In this document: positions 25,181-34,727 of the stretch, piece after piece
Layout of the letters: each line of letters starts with the position of its first letter
Position numbering within the stretch: the stretch's first letter is position 1
NCBI RefSeq assembly: GCF_040610475.1
Contig: NZ_JBEXMJ010000004.1
Span: forward strand, 186,001 to 250,000
Source: Actinopolymorpha sp. NPDC004070
GTDB taxonomy: Bacteria > Actinomycetota > Actinomycetes > Propionibacteriales > Actinopolymorphaceae
Reading direction: 5' to 3'
Length of the DNA stretch: 64,000 nt
Translations under genes and position numbers: made by a program
Notes under the pieces: model-generated
Told to the model about the DNA's origin: nothing
The model's input: only the letters and a program-made list of their open reading frames with translations
Database searches by the model: none

Positions 25181-25861
25181 GTGCCGGTGATCTGCGACCA
25201 TGACTGGGTGCAGGGTCGGCACTTCGGAGCGGATGTCACACCGGAGCGCCTGGCGCGAATCGACGCCCGCCGGGGTGTACCGCCAGGGCAGACCTGTGTG
25301 TCCTCGTGGAAGGTCATGCACTACGGCCGGGTCCCGCGCTCGACCGATCCGAGGGGCTGGGACTTCCGCGTCATCGGCGCCACCGCCAGCGGCACCGAGC
25401 ACATCCTGGACTTCGCGACCCTGGCCACGCTCCCGCGGGTCGACGTGCTGGCCGACCTGCACTGCGTGAACGGTTTCAGCCTGCTCGACCTGACCTGGAC
25501 GGGCATCCCCACCCGGGCGCTGCTGGAGTTCGCTCCGCCCCGTGAGGACGTACGCCACGTCATGGCCTGGGCGCAGTACGGCTACTCCGCCAACCTCTCG
25601 CTCGACGACCTGCAGGCCGAGGGCACCCTGCTGGCGACCGGCGTGGGCGGGGAGGACCTCTCCCCCGAACACGGCGGGCCGCTGCGGCTGGTGCTCCCCC
25701 ACCTGTACGCCTGGAAGGGCCCGAAGTGGCTCCGGGCGATCGAGTACCTCACCGAGGACCGGCGCGGCTTCTGGGAGGAGCGCGGCTACCACAACTCCGC
25801 CGACCCCTGGTCGGGTGAGCGGTACGCCTACCAGGAAGGCGCCGCCACCGGCCCCAACTGA
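25181..25861 (+). CDS. Sulfite oxidase-type molybdopterin oxidoreductase
   Basis: A molybdopterin-binding oxidoreductase of the sulfite oxidase/YedY fold, 226 residues from GTG 25181. The Mo-ligating Cys is Cys95 in LHCVNGFS; PLRLVLPHLYAWKGPKWL downstream is the family signature. There is no Tat signal, dimerisation domain or heme domain, so it is a minimal cytoplasmic form whose substrate is unknown. An open frame reaches back to GTG 25118, but that codon lies beside the upstream terminator. No Shine-Dalgarno decides the start. Confidence 0.85.
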   Translation: MPVICDHDWVQGRHFGADVTPERLARIDARRGVPPGQTCVSSWKVMHYGRVPRSTDPRGWDFRVIGATASGTEHILDFATLATLPRVDVLADLHCVNGFSLLDLTWTGIPTRALLEFAPPREDVRHVMAWAQYGYSANLSLDDLQAEGTLLATGVGGEDLSPEHGGPLRLVLPHLYAWKGPKWLRAIEYLTEDRRGFWEERGYHNSADPWSGERYAYQEGAATGPN

Positions 25862-25930
25862 CCGTCGCCACCTGACCGGCCCCAACCGACCGGCCCCAAC
25901 CGCCCAACCGACCGGCTCAACCGACCGGCG
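25850..25930 (+). repeat. GGCCCCAACCGACC degenerate tandem repeat
   Basis: The last codons and stop of the oxidoreductase (GGCCCCAACTGACC) are repeated downstream as GGCCCCAACCGACC twice, then CCCAACCGACCGG and TCAACCGACCGG. The array starts at the stop codon and runs about 70 bases. It is not a terminator hairpin. Confidence 0.7.
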
Positions 25931-26007
25931 CCCGCGGAGACGCCCGTGCCGGCCCGGTGTGCCCGTACGCTTTCGGATGCATCTGCGCTTCGGGTCGGAG
26001 GGCGCCT

Positions 26008-27588
26008 GTGTCCAGTCTCGGGTTGGTCGTCGCGGTCGGCGTCACGATCCTGGTGTGCACCGGAGTGTCGCGGCGGCTGGGGATCGTCCCGCCGGTGACG
26101 CTGCTGATCGCCGGGATCCTGCTGGGCTTCGTCCCGGCCCTGCGGTCGACGCACCTGCCTCCGGAGGCGGTGCTGCTGCTGTTCCTGCCGGTGTTGCTGT
26201 ACTGGGAGGGGTTCACCTCCTCCGTCCGGCAGATCCGCCGCGACCTGCGGGTGATCGTGCTGATGAGCACGGTGCTGGTGGTGCTGACCGCGGCGGGGGC
26301 CGCGGCCACCGCCCACGCGCTGGGCATGCCGTGGGGCCCGGCATGGGTGCTGGGCGCGGCGCTGGCCCCGACCGACGCGACGGCGGTGGGGGTGCTGGGC
26401 CGCATACTGCCGCGGCGGGTCGGCACCCTGCTGCGGGCGGAGAGCCTCGTCAACGACGGCACGGCCCTCGTGCTGTACGCCGTGGCCGTCGGCGTCACGG
26501 TCGGCTCGGAGCACTTCAGCCTCGGCCATCTCGGGACGCGGCTCCTGCTGTCGTACGGCGGCGGGATTCTCATCGGCCTGGCCATCACCTATGTCGCGGT
26601 GCAGGTGCGCAAGCGGCTGACGGACGCCTTCCAGCACAACCTCTTCGCCCTCGTCACGCCGCTGGCCGCGTACCTCCTGGCCGAGTTCGCCGACGTGTCC
26701 GGCGTACTGGCGGTCGTGGTCAGCGGCCTGTGGGTAGGCCGGGTCTCGCCGCAACTGTTTCCCGCGTACGCCCGCCAGCAGGTCCGCACGGTGATGGACT
26801 TCGTGACCGCGGTGGCCAACGCGGCGCTTTTCGTGCTCGTCGGCCTCGAGGCGCAGTCGGCCGTACGCGGGCTGAGCAGCGTCGGGGTGACCCGTGGGCT
26901 GCTGATCGCCGCGGGCGTCTGCGCGGTGATCATCGGGGTCCGGGTCGGGTGGCTGTTCACGCTGCCGCACATCATCCGGGCGCTGGACCGCAGACCGGCG
27001 CAGCGCGCCCGGCGGCTGAGCGCGCGGCCCCGGGCGGTGATGGCGACCGCCGGCTTCCGTGGGGCGGTGTCCATGGCGGCTGCCCTCGCGGTGCCGGACA
27101 CCGTCGCCTCCGGCGAGCCGTTCCCGGACCGTGACCTGATCATCTTCGTCACCGCGTTGGTGATCGCGGTGACGCTGCTGGTCCAGGCGCCCCTCCTCCC
27201 GCGGGTCGTGCGCTGGGCCAGGATGGACGAGGACCTCACGGCAGAACAGGAAGGGCACCGCGCCGAGGTGGTGGCCACAGAACGCGCCCTCGCCGCGTTG
27301 CCGGACACCGCCGAGCGGCTCGGCACACCTGGGGACGTCGTCGGCCAGGTGCGAGCCGAGTACGACCGCCGCCTGCGCGCCCTGCGCGACGGCGACGGCG
27401 ACCAGGGCACCGAGGCGAGCGGATGGCAGCAGCAGTACGCCGACCTCCACCTGGCGCTGCTGTCCCACAAGCACGCCACTCTCGTGGAGTTGCACGAGAG
27501 CAACGAGATCGACGACATCGAGCTGCAGCAACTCCAGGACCACCTCGACCAGGAGCAGCTGCACGCGGTTCGCCGGCGCCGGACCTGA
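26008..27588 (+). CDS. Na+/H+ antiporter (CPA1/NhaP-type)
   Basis: A 526-residue cation/proton antiporter. About 12 helices occupy residues 1-410, with the ion-site motifs APTDATAVG and ESLVNDGTALVLY and the later FRGAVSMAAALAVP. The 110-residue hydrophilic C-terminus is predicted helical (ATERALAALPDTAERL, LHESNEIDDIELQQLQDHL) and fits the YjcE-type regulatory tail. GTG 26008 has GGAGGG four to five bases upstream. It probably serves pH and sodium homeostasis. Confidence 0.9.
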   Translation: MSSLGLVVAVGVTILVCTGVSRRLGIVPPVTLLIAGILLGFVPALRSTHLPPEAVLLLFLPVLLYWEGFTSSVRQIRRDLRVIVLMSTVLVVLTAAGAAATAHALGMPWGPAWVLGAALAPTDATAVGVLGRILPRRVGTLLRAESLVNDGTALVLYAVAVGVTVGSEHFSLGHLGTRLLLSYGGGILIGLAITYVAVQVRKRLTDAFQHNLFALVTPLAAYLLAEFADVSGVLAVVVSGLWVGRVSPQLFPAYARQQVRTVMDFVTAVANAALFVLVGLEAQSAVRGLSSVGVTRGLLIAAGVCAVIIGVRVGWLFTLPHIIRALDRRPAQRARRLSARPRAVMATAGFRGAVSMAAALAVPDTVASGEPFPDRDLIIFVTALVIAVTLLVQAPLLPRVVRWARMDEDLTAEQEGHRAEVVATERALAALPDTAERLGTPGDVVGQVRAEYDRRLRALRDGDGDQGTEASGWQQQYADLHLALLSHKHATLVELHESNEIDDIELQQLQDHLDQEQLHAVRRRRT

Positions 27589-27728
27589 CGCTCCACAACC
27601 GCAACCCGATTGAGACCTCCATCCCGTCCACATACCGGACGTTGCGGTAAACGGAGCCGAGTCCGGCGGTTACGCTCACCCTCTCGCCGGCCGGAGTGTG
27701 GCCGGTGCAGGACGGAGGTGCGCCTCAC

Positions 27729-28826
27729 ATGGTCGTGGTGATGAGTCCTGGCGCACCACCGGAACATCTGGCCGCGGTGGTGGCCCGGATCGAGTCGGCG
27801 GGTGCGCAGGCTTTCGTGAGCCGGGGCATGGACCGCACCATCGTCGGCGTCATCGGCGAGGGCTCGCGCTTGGCCGAGCTCACCCTCGCGGGGATGCCGG
27901 GCGTGGCAACCGTGCTCCGCGTCAGCGAGCCGTACAAGCTCGTCAACCGCCAGGCTCGCGCCGAACGCTCCGTCGTCTGGGTCGGTTCCGCCGGCCGCGA
28001 GGTGCCGGTCGGACCGGGCACCTTCACCCTCATCGCCGGCCCGTGCGCGGTGGAGAGCGCCGCGCAGACCCTCGGCGCGGCCCGGCTGGCGGCCGGTGCC
28101 GGGGCCACCCTGCTGCGCGGCGGGGCGTACAAACCGCGTGCGTTTCCCGGGTCCTTCCAGGGCCTGGGCAAGGACGGGTTGCGGATTCTCGCCGACGTCC
28201 GCGACGCCACCGGGCTGTACGTCGTCACCGAGGTGATCGACCCCGCCGACGTCGACCTGGTGGCGTCGTACGCCGACATGCTCCAGATCGGCGCCGCCAA
28301 CATGCAAAACTACGCGCTGCTGGACAGCGTGGGCCGCCAGCGCAAGCCGATCCTGCTGAAGCGGGGACTGCAGGCGAGCGTCGACGAGTGGCTGATGTCC
28401 GCGGAGTACGTCGCCCAGCGCGGCAACTGCGACATCGTGCTCTGCGAACGCGGCATCCGGACGTTCGAGACCGCGACCAGCGCGACGCTCGACCTGGCCT
28501 CGATCCCGCTCGTCCAGCGGCTGTCCCATCTCCCGGTCGTGGTCGACCCCACCCATGCCGCCGGTCGCCGCGACCTGGTCGTGCCCCTGGCCCGGGCTGC
28601 GATCGCCGCCGGCGCGGACGGCCTGCTGATCGACGTCCACCCCGACCCGGAGAACGCCCTGGTGGACGGCGCGCAGGCGCTGGCCGGTGCCGAGCTGCGC
28701 GAGCTCGCCGCTGCCGTACGCCGGCTGCCGCCGATGCTCGGCCGCAGGCCGGCGCTTCCACGTGCGGAGGGTGCGGACTCCCTACGCCTGAGTTCGTCCC
28801 CGACGTCGACCTCGAGCCCAACCTGA
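27729..28826 (+). CDS. aroF: 3-deoxy-7-phosphoheptulonate synthase, class I (AroF/KDO8P-like)
   Basis: First enzyme of the shikimate pathway: phosphoenolpyruvate plus erythrose 4-phosphate to DAHP. The 365-residue protein has an N-terminal ferredoxin-like/ACT-type domain (1-70), as in Thermotoga-type enzymes. The TIM barrel follows with LIAGPCAVES, LRGGAYKPRAFPGSFQG, LKRGLQASVDEWL and VVVDPTHAAGRRD. About 20 Ser/Thr-rich residues trail at the end. ATG 27729 has GGAGG about ten bases upstream. A class II enzyme of the same activity is encoded 4.5 kb downstream, so the two are isozymes. Confidence 0.93.
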   Translation: MVVVMSPGAPPEHLAAVVARIESAGAQAFVSRGMDRTIVGVIGEGSRLAELTLAGMPGVATVLRVSEPYKLVNRQARAERSVVWVGSAGREVPVGPGTFTLIAGPCAVESAAQTLGAARLAAGAGATLLRGGAYKPRAFPGSFQGLGKDGLRILADVRDATGLYVVTEVIDPADVDLVASYADMLQIGAANMQNYALLDSVGRQRKPILLKRGLQASVDEWLMSAEYVAQRGNCDIVLCERGIRTFETATSATLDLASIPLVQRLSHLPVVVDPTHAAGRRDLVVPLARAAIAAGADGLLIDVHPDPENALVDGAQALAGAELRELAAAVRRLPPMLGRRPALPRAEGADSLRLSSSPTSTSSPT

Positions 28827-28856
28827 CCGGTCGCGGCCCCGGCGCCCGCGCGGTGC

Positions 28857-29924
28857 CTACTTCAGCGCCGTGGCCAGCACCTCGCCCGCGTGCCGGCAGC
28901 CGGCCTCGTCCACGTCCAGGTGGGTGACCAGCCGCAGCGCGGTCGGCCCGAGAACCGACACCAGGACACCGGCCGCCCGGGCCCGGTCGGCGATCTCGGC
29001 CGCGCCGGTGGAGATCCCGGCGGCGGCCAGGTCGAGCACCACGATGTTGGTCTGTACGCCGTCCGGCTCGACGATGCCGGGTGCGACCTCGGCCAGCCGG
29101 TCGGCCAGGGCACGGGCGTTCGCGTGGTCCTGCGCGATCCGGTCCAGGTGGTGTTCCAGCGCGTACATCCCGGCCGCGGCGAGCACCCCCGCCTGCCGCC
29201 AGCCGGCGCCGAGCCGCTTGCGCCAGACGCGGGCGTCGGCGATGGCGGCCGCCGGTCCGGCCAGCAGCGACCCCACCGGCGCGCCGAGCCCCTTCGACAG
29301 GGCCACCGACACCAGGTCGGCGCAGGCGGCGTAGGTGCCCGGCTCCACGCCGGTCGCGGCGCACGCGTGCCACAGCCGGGCGCCGTCCAGATGGACGCCG
29401 ACGCCGGTGGCCGCGGTGAGCTCGCGCAGCGCACGCAGAGACTCCAGTGGCTGGACCGAGCCGCCGCCGAAGTTGTGGGTGTTCTCCACCGACACCGCGG
29501 CGGTGGAGACGAAGTACGGCCCGGCGTCCGGCGCCAGCAACTCGCGGACCGCCGCCAGGTCGACCAGGCCGCGGGGATGGGACCAGGTGCGGCTGGTCAC
29601 CCCGAAGACCGTCGCGTGCGCACCCAGCTCGGCCCGGGCGATGTGCGCGCGGGACTCGCACAACACCTCCGCCCCCGGCTTCACCAGGGCACGTACGCCG
29701 AGCAGGTTGGCCAGCGAGCCGGTGACGGTGAACAGCGCCGCCTCGGTGCCGAGCAGGTCCGCGACGCGTTCTTCCAGGGCCCGGCAGGTGGGGTCCTCGG
29801 CGTACACGTCGTCGCCCACCTCGGCCCGGGCCATCGCCGCCCGCATCCCCGGCGTCGGCGTGGTCACCGTGTCGCTGCGCAGGTCCACCGGACGGTCGCG
29901 ATCTGTGTTCTCCACCTCGGCCAC
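28857..29924 (-). CDS. Low-specificity L-threonine aldolase-like enzyme
   Basis: A PLP fold-type I beta-eliminating lyase/threonine aldolase that cleaves threonine or allo-threonine to glycine and acetaldehyde. Signatures are DLRSDTVTTPTPGMRAAM, GDDVYAEDPT, HNFGGGSVQP, VHLDGARLWHA and the PLP lysine in VALSKGLGAP. The start is set at GTG 29924, giving 355 residues, because a TAGCGT -10 box ends eight bases before it; GTG 29933 would overlap that box. It converges on the class I DAHP synthase. Confidence 0.9.
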   Translation of the reverse strand: MAEVENTDRDRPVDLRSDTVTTPTPGMRAAMARAEVGDDVYAEDPTCRALEERVADLLGTEAALFTVTGSLANLLGVRALVKPGAEVLCESRAHIARAELGAHATVFGVTSRTWSHPRGLVDLAAVRELLAPDAGPYFVSTAAVSVENTHNFGGGSVQPLESLRALRELTAATGVGVHLDGARLWHACAATGVEPGTYAACADLVSVALSKGLGAPVGSLLAGPAAAIADARVWRKRLGAGWRQAGVLAAAGMYALEHHLDRIAQDHANARALADRLAEVAPGIVEPDGVQTNIVVLDLAAAGISTGAAEIADRARAAGVLVSVLGPTALRLVTHLDVDEAGCRHAGEVLATALK

Positions 29925-29931
29925 GTCCAGC

Positions 29932-29937
29932 ACGCTA
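29932..29937 (-). promoter_or_regulatory. Leaderless -10 box of threonine aldolase
   Basis: Minus-strand TAGCGT (29937 to 29932) lies eight bases before GTG 29924. This decides the start in favour of 29924. Confidence 0.55.
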
Positions 29938-30083
29938 CCCCGGCCGATTGCAGACAGGTTCGGCCGGACCCGAGGGCCACTTACCTAGAGTGGACGAATC
30001 GCCTACCACCAACGAACCGTCCGGCTGCGTCCGCGCGCATCCGGTGCGCTCGTGCGCGCGGCAACCGAAGGGAACCTCGAGGA

Positions 30084-30974
30084 ATGGGCACCATTCGCGA
30101 AGCGGACTACCAGCACTGGCGCGAGCACGGGTACGTCGTCGTCCCCCTGCTCGACGACGACCAGGTGCGGGCCACCGTCGAGAACATCCACGAGTACATG
30201 CCGTCGTGGGAGGAGTACGCCCGGCACCCGCGGTGGTACGAGGAGTCCGTCGCCGCGCGCGGTGGACGCCTTCGTACGTACGCGACGTTCCCGTTCGTGG
30301 GCGACGCGCTGAACGAGACGACGCTGCATCCGGAGCTGATCGCGTTCGCCGAAAGGGTCATCGGCACCGACCGGCTGATGCTCAGCCACGGCCAGCTCGG
30401 CGGGAAGTACGCCCGTACGCGCGACTTCGAACAGCAACTTCACCTTGACTACGGCAACAACACGCTGGTGTGCCCGCCGCCGGACGAGGAGATCGTCGAC
30501 CTGCCGGCGATCATCTACTACACCGACGTGACCGTGGACCTCAGTCCCACGTACGTCGTCTCGCAGAAGTTCACCCGCGACCTGCCCCGCGAGCCGCGCT
30601 TCCACACCCGCGAGGGGTCGCCGGAGCTGTACGCACACGAGGTGCCGGTGGTCGTCCCGGCCGGGTCGGTGCTGATCTACTCGATGAACACCTTCCACCG
30701 TGGCTCCGCGCTCACCGCCTCGGAGGGCCTGCGGTACGCCCAGAACATCGGCTTCAAGCGGGTGGACACCCCGTGGTGCGGTCAGGTGACGTTCCAGCAC
30801 GACGGCGGCAGCCCGGAGATGAACCACTTCCTGGAGCACGCCACCCCCCGCCAGCGCGAGTTCGTCGGCTTTCCCCGGGTGGGCGATCCGTACTGGAACA
30901 AGTCCACGATCGCCAACGTCGGCGCGCGCTACCCCGGCATGGACATGAGCCCTTACCTCGCCGCGCTTTCCTGA
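30084..30974 (+). CDS. PhyH-type Fe(II)/2-oxoglutarate dioxygenase
   Basis: A 296-residue phytanoyl-CoA dioxygenase-family protein. The iron-binding facial triad is visible as His120-x-Asp122 (QLHLDYGN) and His205 (NTFHRGSAL). YYTDVTVDLSPTYVV and VPAGSVLIYS are typical of the double-stranded beta-helix. Such enzymes hydroxylate diverse small molecules; the substrate is unknown. ATG 30084 has AAGGGAA nine bases upstream. It is divergent from threonine aldolase and precedes RraA-like and enolase-superfamily genes on the same strand, which suggests a shared catabolic route. Confidence 0.87.
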   Translation: MGTIREADYQHWREHGYVVVPLLDDDQVRATVENIHEYMPSWEEYARHPRWYEESVAARGGRLRTYATFPFVGDALNETTLHPELIAFAERVIGTDRLMLSHGQLGGKYARTRDFEQQLHLDYGNNTLVCPPPDEEIVDLPAIIYYTDVTVDLSPTYVVSQKFTRDLPREPRFHTREGSPELYAHEVPVVVPAGSVLIYSMNTFHRGSALTASEGLRYAQNIGFKRVDTPWCGQVTFQHDGGSPEMNHFLEHATPRQREFVGFPRVGDPYWNKSTIANVGARYPGMDMSPYLAALS

Positions 30975-31041
30975 AACCCGGCCTGTCCCGGCCATCCGGT
31001 CGCCACATCCGGGCACAGGTAACCAGCACTGGACGTACGCG

Positions 31042-31071
31042 TTGTGCCGCGACCGGCGCCCCTCCTACGAT
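31042..31071 (+). promoter_or_regulatory. Promoter of the RraA/enolase-superfamily pair
   Basis: TTGTGC (31042-31047) and TACGAT (31066-31071) are separated by 18 bases. Transcription would start near 31078, giving a 30-base leader to ATG 31109. GGAGG at 31092-31096 is 12 bases from the start, rather far. Confidence 0.5.
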
Positions 31072-31108
31072 CTGGCGAAGATCCACCGACCGGAGGTTCC
31101 CCTCACTC

Positions 31109-31957
31109 ATGCGAATCCAACCCACTCCCGAGGACCTGATCGAGCTGACGTCCTCCTGGCAGGGCGAGCGCTTTCCGGACGGGCGGCCGAAGGTCCCCGA
31201 CGAGGTGCTGGAGGAGATCCGGCTGGCCACCACCGAGGAGGCGTGGGGTGTCCTCCGCCGCCAGGGCTACGAACGCCAGTTCGCCGGTGGCTGGCGGGAG
31301 ACCCACCCCGGCACGATCCTCGTCGGGCGTGCGGTCACCTCGCAGTTCCTGCCGCACCGGCCGGACCTCGACAGCGCCGTCGTCGCCGCCGGTGCCCGCG
31401 AGGGTCACCTCACCCCGGACAAGCAGAACTCCTGGATCATCTCCACCCTGGTGTCCGGCGACGTGATGGTCACCGACATCTTCGGCAAGGTCCGCGACGG
31501 CACGGTCGTCGGCGACAACCTCAGCACCGCCGTCGCCGCGCGCACCGGTGTCGGCGCGGTGATCCACGGCGGAGTCCGCGACTACCAGGGAATCAGCCAG
31601 CTCGACGGCGGTGTCAACTTCTACTTTCGCGACGCCGACCCGACCGCGATCAGGGACGTGACACTGGCCGGCATCAACATTCCGGTCAAGATCGGCGACG
31701 CGACCGTGCTCCCCGGTGACGTGGTGCTCGGAACGCCGAGCGGACTCATCTTCATCCCACCGCACCTGGCGGCGATGGTCGCCGAGTCCAGTGCGGACAT
31801 CCGTACCCGCGACGTCTTCGGCAAGCTCCGGTTGGCAGAACAGGTCTACAGCAGCGCCGAGATCGACGTCGGCACGTGGGCGAGCCACATCGAGGAGGAC
31901 TTCCAGCGATGGCGCAAGGAGCAGGAACAGACGGAGCAGGCCGCGAACAGGAGCTGA
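31109..31957 (+). CDS. RraA-family aldolase/regulator-like protein
   Basis: A 282-residue member of the RraA/demethylmenaquinone-methyltransferase-like fold. [35 protein letters not shown] and [12 protein letters not shown] cover the usual active-site region of HMG/CHA-type aldolases and related proteins. The C-terminal [19 protein letters not shown] is the family's phosphoenolpyruvate-like stretch. It is longer than RraA (about 160) by N- and C-terminal extensions. It probably acts as an aldolase or decarboxylase on a keto acid. The enolase-superfamily gene follows directly, and its possible upstream start would overlap this gene. Confidence 0.82.
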   Translation: MRIQPTPEDLIELTSSWQGERFPDGRPKVPDEVLEEIRLATTEEAWGVLRRQGYERQFAGGWRETHPGTILVGRAVTSQFLPHRPDLDSAVVAAGAREGHLTPDKQNSWIISTLVSGDVMVTDIFGKVRDGTVVGDNLSTAVAARTGVGAVIHGGVRDYQGISQLDGGVNFYFRDADPTAIRDVTLAGINIPVKIGDATVLPGDVVLGTPSGLIFIPPHLAAMVAESSADIRTRDVFGKLRLAEQVYSSAEIDVGTWASHIEEDFQRWRKEQEQTEQAANRS

Positions 31958-31968
31958 CCAGCGATCGG

Positions 31969-33225
31969 ATGCTGGACCGGGTGAACACCCACTCCCGGCC
32001 CAGCGACCTCAGGATCACCGACCTGCGGGTCGCCTCGCTTGCCGGGGTGCCGTTCCGGTCCACGATCATCCGGATCGACACCAACCAGGGCATCAGCGGG
32101 TACGGCGAGGTACGCGACGGTGCGAGCCGCAGTTTCGCCCTGCTGCTGAAGGCCCGGCTGATCGGTGAGAACCCCTGCAACGTCGACAAGCTGTTCCGCG
32201 CCATCAAGCAGTTCGGCCACCACGGCCGGCAGGGCGGCGGGGTGTGCGGCGTGGAGATGGCGCTGATGGACCTTGCCGGCAAGGCGTACGGGGTTCCGGC
32301 GTACGCCCTGGCCGGCGGGAAGTTCCGCGACCGCGTTCTCTGCTACGCCGACACCCCGAACTCCCCCGACCCGCAGGTGCTCGCCGAACGCCTGATCGGC
32401 CGGCGCAAGCTGGGCTACCAGTTCCTGAAGATGGACGTGGGCATCAACCTGCTGTGGGACGTGCCCGGTGCGCTGATCGCACCGCCGGGGGCCCGGGAGC
32501 AGACCACCACGATGCACCCGTTCACCGGGATCCGGGTCACCGACAAGGGTGTCGACCTGCTGGCCGAGCACGTCGCGACCGTGCGGGAGGCGGTGGGGTA
32601 CGACGTCCCGCTGGCCGTCGACCACTTCGGCCACATCAGTGTCGACTCCTGCCTTCGGGTCGGCCGCGCGCTGGAGCCGTTCGCCCTTGCCTGGTTGGAG
32701 GACATGGTCCCCTGGCAGTTCACCGCCCAGTGGCGCGAGCTCACCACGGCCCTGGCCACTCCGACCTGCACCGGTGAGGACATCTACCTCGCGGAGAACT
32801 TCAGACCGTTGCTGGAGGCAGAGGCGATCCGGATCGTCCACCCCGACCCGGCCACCTCCGGCGGCATCCTGGAGACCAAGCGGGTCGGCGACCTCGCCGA
32901 GGAGCACGGGGTGGCGATGGCCCTGCACATGGCGGCCTCGCCGATCGCGACGCTGGCGAGCGCGCACATCGCGGCGGCGACGAACAACTTCCTCGCGCTG
33001 GAACACCATGCCGTGGACGTGCCGTGGTGGAGCGACCTGGTGACCGGGCTGCCCAGCCCGCTGATCGAGGACGGCCACATCACCGTGCCGGACAAGCCGG
33101 GCCTGGGCTTCGACGACATCAACGAGGAGCTCTTCCGCGAGCACCTCGACCCGGCCTTCCCGGGCTTCTTCGAGCCCACGGAGGTCTGGGACACAGAGAT
33201 CCGGCACGACCGGCTGTGGAGCTGA
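31969..33225 (+). CDS. Mandelate racemase/enolase-superfamily protein
   Basis: A 418-residue enolase-superfamily enzyme, probably a sugar-acid dehydratase. Metal ligands are Asp218 (LAVDHFG), Glu244 (WLEDM) and Glu270 (CTGEDIY). His320 (LHMAAS) is the likely general base or acid. The second-strand motif is Lys154-Met-Asp156 instead of the classical K-x-K. ATG 31969 fits the family's beginning ([13 protein letters not shown]). ATG 31909, inside the RraA-like gene and with GAGGAGG upstream, is an alternative. A strong hairpin follows the stop. Confidence 0.87.
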   Translation: MLDRVNTHSRPSDLRITDLRVASLAGVPFRSTIIRIDTNQGISGYGEVRDGASRSFALLLKARLIGENPCNVDKLFRAIKQFGHHGRQGGGVCGVEMALMDLAGKAYGVPAYALAGGKFRDRVLCYADTPNSPDPQVLAERLIGRRKLGYQFLKMDVGINLLWDVPGALIAPPGAREQTTTMHPFTGIRVTDKGVDLLAEHVATVREAVGYDVPLAVDHFGHISVDSCLRVGRALEPFALAWLEDMVPWQFTAQWRELTTALATPTCTGEDIYLAENFRPLLEAEAIRIVHPDPATSGGILETKRVGDLAEEHGVAMALHMAASPIATLASAHIAAATNNFLALEHHAVDVPWWSDLVTGLPSPLIEDGHITVPDKPGLGFDDINEELFREHLDPAFPGFFEPTEVWDTEIRHDRLWS

Positions 33226-33258
33226 CCACGGCGGATCGCGACGTGCGCTGAACGAAAC

Positions 33259-33297
33259 TCGGGCCGGGCATCCCCTTTCGGGGATCACCCGGCCCGA
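33259..33297. terminator. Strong bidirectional terminator hairpin
   Basis: The 10-base arms TCGGGCCGGG and CCCGGCCCGA enclose a second 6-base stem ATCCCC/GGGGAT with a TTTC loop. It sits between the convergent enolase-superfamily and class II DAHP synthase genes and would serve both. Confidence 0.88.
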
Positions 33298-33325
33298 AGC
33301 ATCGTTGCGGGGTACGGCGAGAACC

Positions 33326-34654
33326 TCAGGCGCGGTGCAGCATCTCCGCGACGAGGAAGGCGAGCTCCAGCGACTGCGCGCGGTTGAGCCGGGGGTCGCA
33401 CACGGTTTCGTACCGGTGCACCAGGTCGGCCTCGGCCAGGGCGTGGCCACCGCCCACGCACTCGGTCACCGCGTCGCCGGTGAGCTCGACGTGCAGGCCA
33501 CCCGGCACGGTGCCGAGCGACCGGTGCACCTCGAAGAAGCCCTCCACTTCCTCCAGCACGTCGTCGAAGCGGCGCGTCTTGTAGCCGTTCGGCGTCTCGA
33601 AGGTGTTGCCGTGCATGGGATCGCAGACCCAGGCGACGCTCGCGCCGCTCGCGGTGACCTTCTCCACCAGCTCAGGCAGCGCGTCGCGGATCCGGCCCGC
33701 CCCCATCCGGGTGATGAACGTGAGCCGGCCCGGCTCGCGGTCGGGGTCGAGCCGCTCGATCAGGGTGAGCGCGTCCTGCGGCGTCGTCGTGGGGCCGAGC
33801 TTCACCCCGACCGGGTTGCGGACGTGCCGCGCGAACTCCAGGTGCGCGCCGTCCAGCTGACGGGTCCGCTCGCCGATCCACAGGAAGTGGCCGGAGGTGT
33901 CGTAGGGCAGGCCGGTCCGGGAGTCGATCCGGGTGAGGGCCTCCTCGTAGTCCAGCAGCAGGGCCTCGTGGCTGGCGTAGAAGTCGACGGAGTGGAACTC
34001 CGCCGGGTCCGCGCCGCAGGCGTGCATGAACGAGATGGCCCGGTCGATGTCGCGGGCCATCCGGTCGTAGCGTTCGCCGACCGGGCTGTCGCGCACGAAG
34101 TCGGTGTTCCACGCGTGCACCTGGCGCAGGTCGGCCTCGCCGCCGACGACGAAGGCCCGGGCGAGGTTGAGCGTGGCCGCCGAGGAGTGGTACATCCGCA
34201 CCAACCGGTCCGGATCGGGCGTACGGTCCTCGGGGGTGAAGGGGAAGCCGTTGACCGCGTCGCCACGGTAGGCGGGCAGCTCAACACCGTCGCGCACCTC
34301 GGTCGGCCTGGACCGCGGCTTGGCGTACTGTCCGGCGATCCGGCCGACCTTGACCACCGGCATGCTGCCGGCGTAGGTGAGGATCACCGACATCTGCAGG
34401 ATCGTGCGGAGTTTGTTGCGCAGCGCGTCCGCGCCGACGCCGTTGAACGTCTCCGCGCAGTCACCGCCCTGCAGGAAGAACGCCCGGCCGGCCGCGACGT
34501 CGGCGAGCCGCGCCTTGAGCGAGTCGCACTCGCCGGCGAAGACCAGCGGAGGGAACGTCCGCAGCTGAGCCGCCGCGGCCCGTACCGCGTCCGCGTCGGG
34601 CCATTCCGGCTGTTGGGCGGCCGGGAGGGCACGCCAGGCGTGGAGAGAGTTCAC
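33326..34654 (-). CDS. aroG: 3-deoxy-7-phosphoheptulonate synthase, class II
   Basis: Class II (plant-type) DAHP synthase, 442 residues, the usual actinobacterial shikimate entry enzyme (Rv2178c in M. tuberculosis). FLQGGDCAETF holds the metal-binding Cys. KVGRIAGQYAKPRS, VKLGPTTTPQDAL, FITRMGAGRIRD and VCDPMHGNTFE follow in the expected order, and EVELTGD-like HVELTGDAVTEC is near the end. GTG 34654 is leaderless, with TACCCT seven bases upstream. It lies downstream of phosphofructokinase on the same strand, as in Streptomyces, by recollection. Confidence 0.95.
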   Translation of the reverse strand: MNSLHAWRALPAAQQPEWPDADAVRAAAAQLRTFPPLVFAGECDSLKARLADVAAGRAFFLQGGDCAETFNGVGADALRNKLRTILQMSVILTYAGSMPVVKVGRIAGQYAKPRSRPTEVRDGVELPAYRGDAVNGFPFTPEDRTPDPDRLVRMYHSSAATLNLARAFVVGGEADLRQVHAWNTDFVRDSPVGERYDRMARDIDRAISFMHACGADPAEFHSVDFYASHEALLLDYEEALTRIDSRTGLPYDTSGHFLWIGERTRQLDGAHLEFARHVRNPVGVKLGPTTTPQDALTLIERLDPDREPGRLTFITRMGAGRIRDALPELVEKVTASGASVAWVCDPMHGNTFETPNGYKTRRFDDVLEEVEGFFEVHRSLGTVPGGLHVELTGDAVTECVGGGHALAEADLVHRYETVCDPRLNRAQSLELAFLVAEMLHRA

Positions 34655-34660
34655 GTCACG

Positions 34661-34666
34661 AGGGTA
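34661..34666 (-). promoter_or_regulatory. Leaderless -10 box of class II DAHP synthase
   Basis: Minus-strand TACCCT (34666 to 34661) ends seven bases before GTG 34654. No Shine-Dalgarno is present. Confidence 0.65.
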
Positions 34667-34727
34667 GGACCGGGGCCGGCGCGCGGACGCGCCGACCCCA
34701 CAGGACGATCATTGATCGCGGCCGCCC

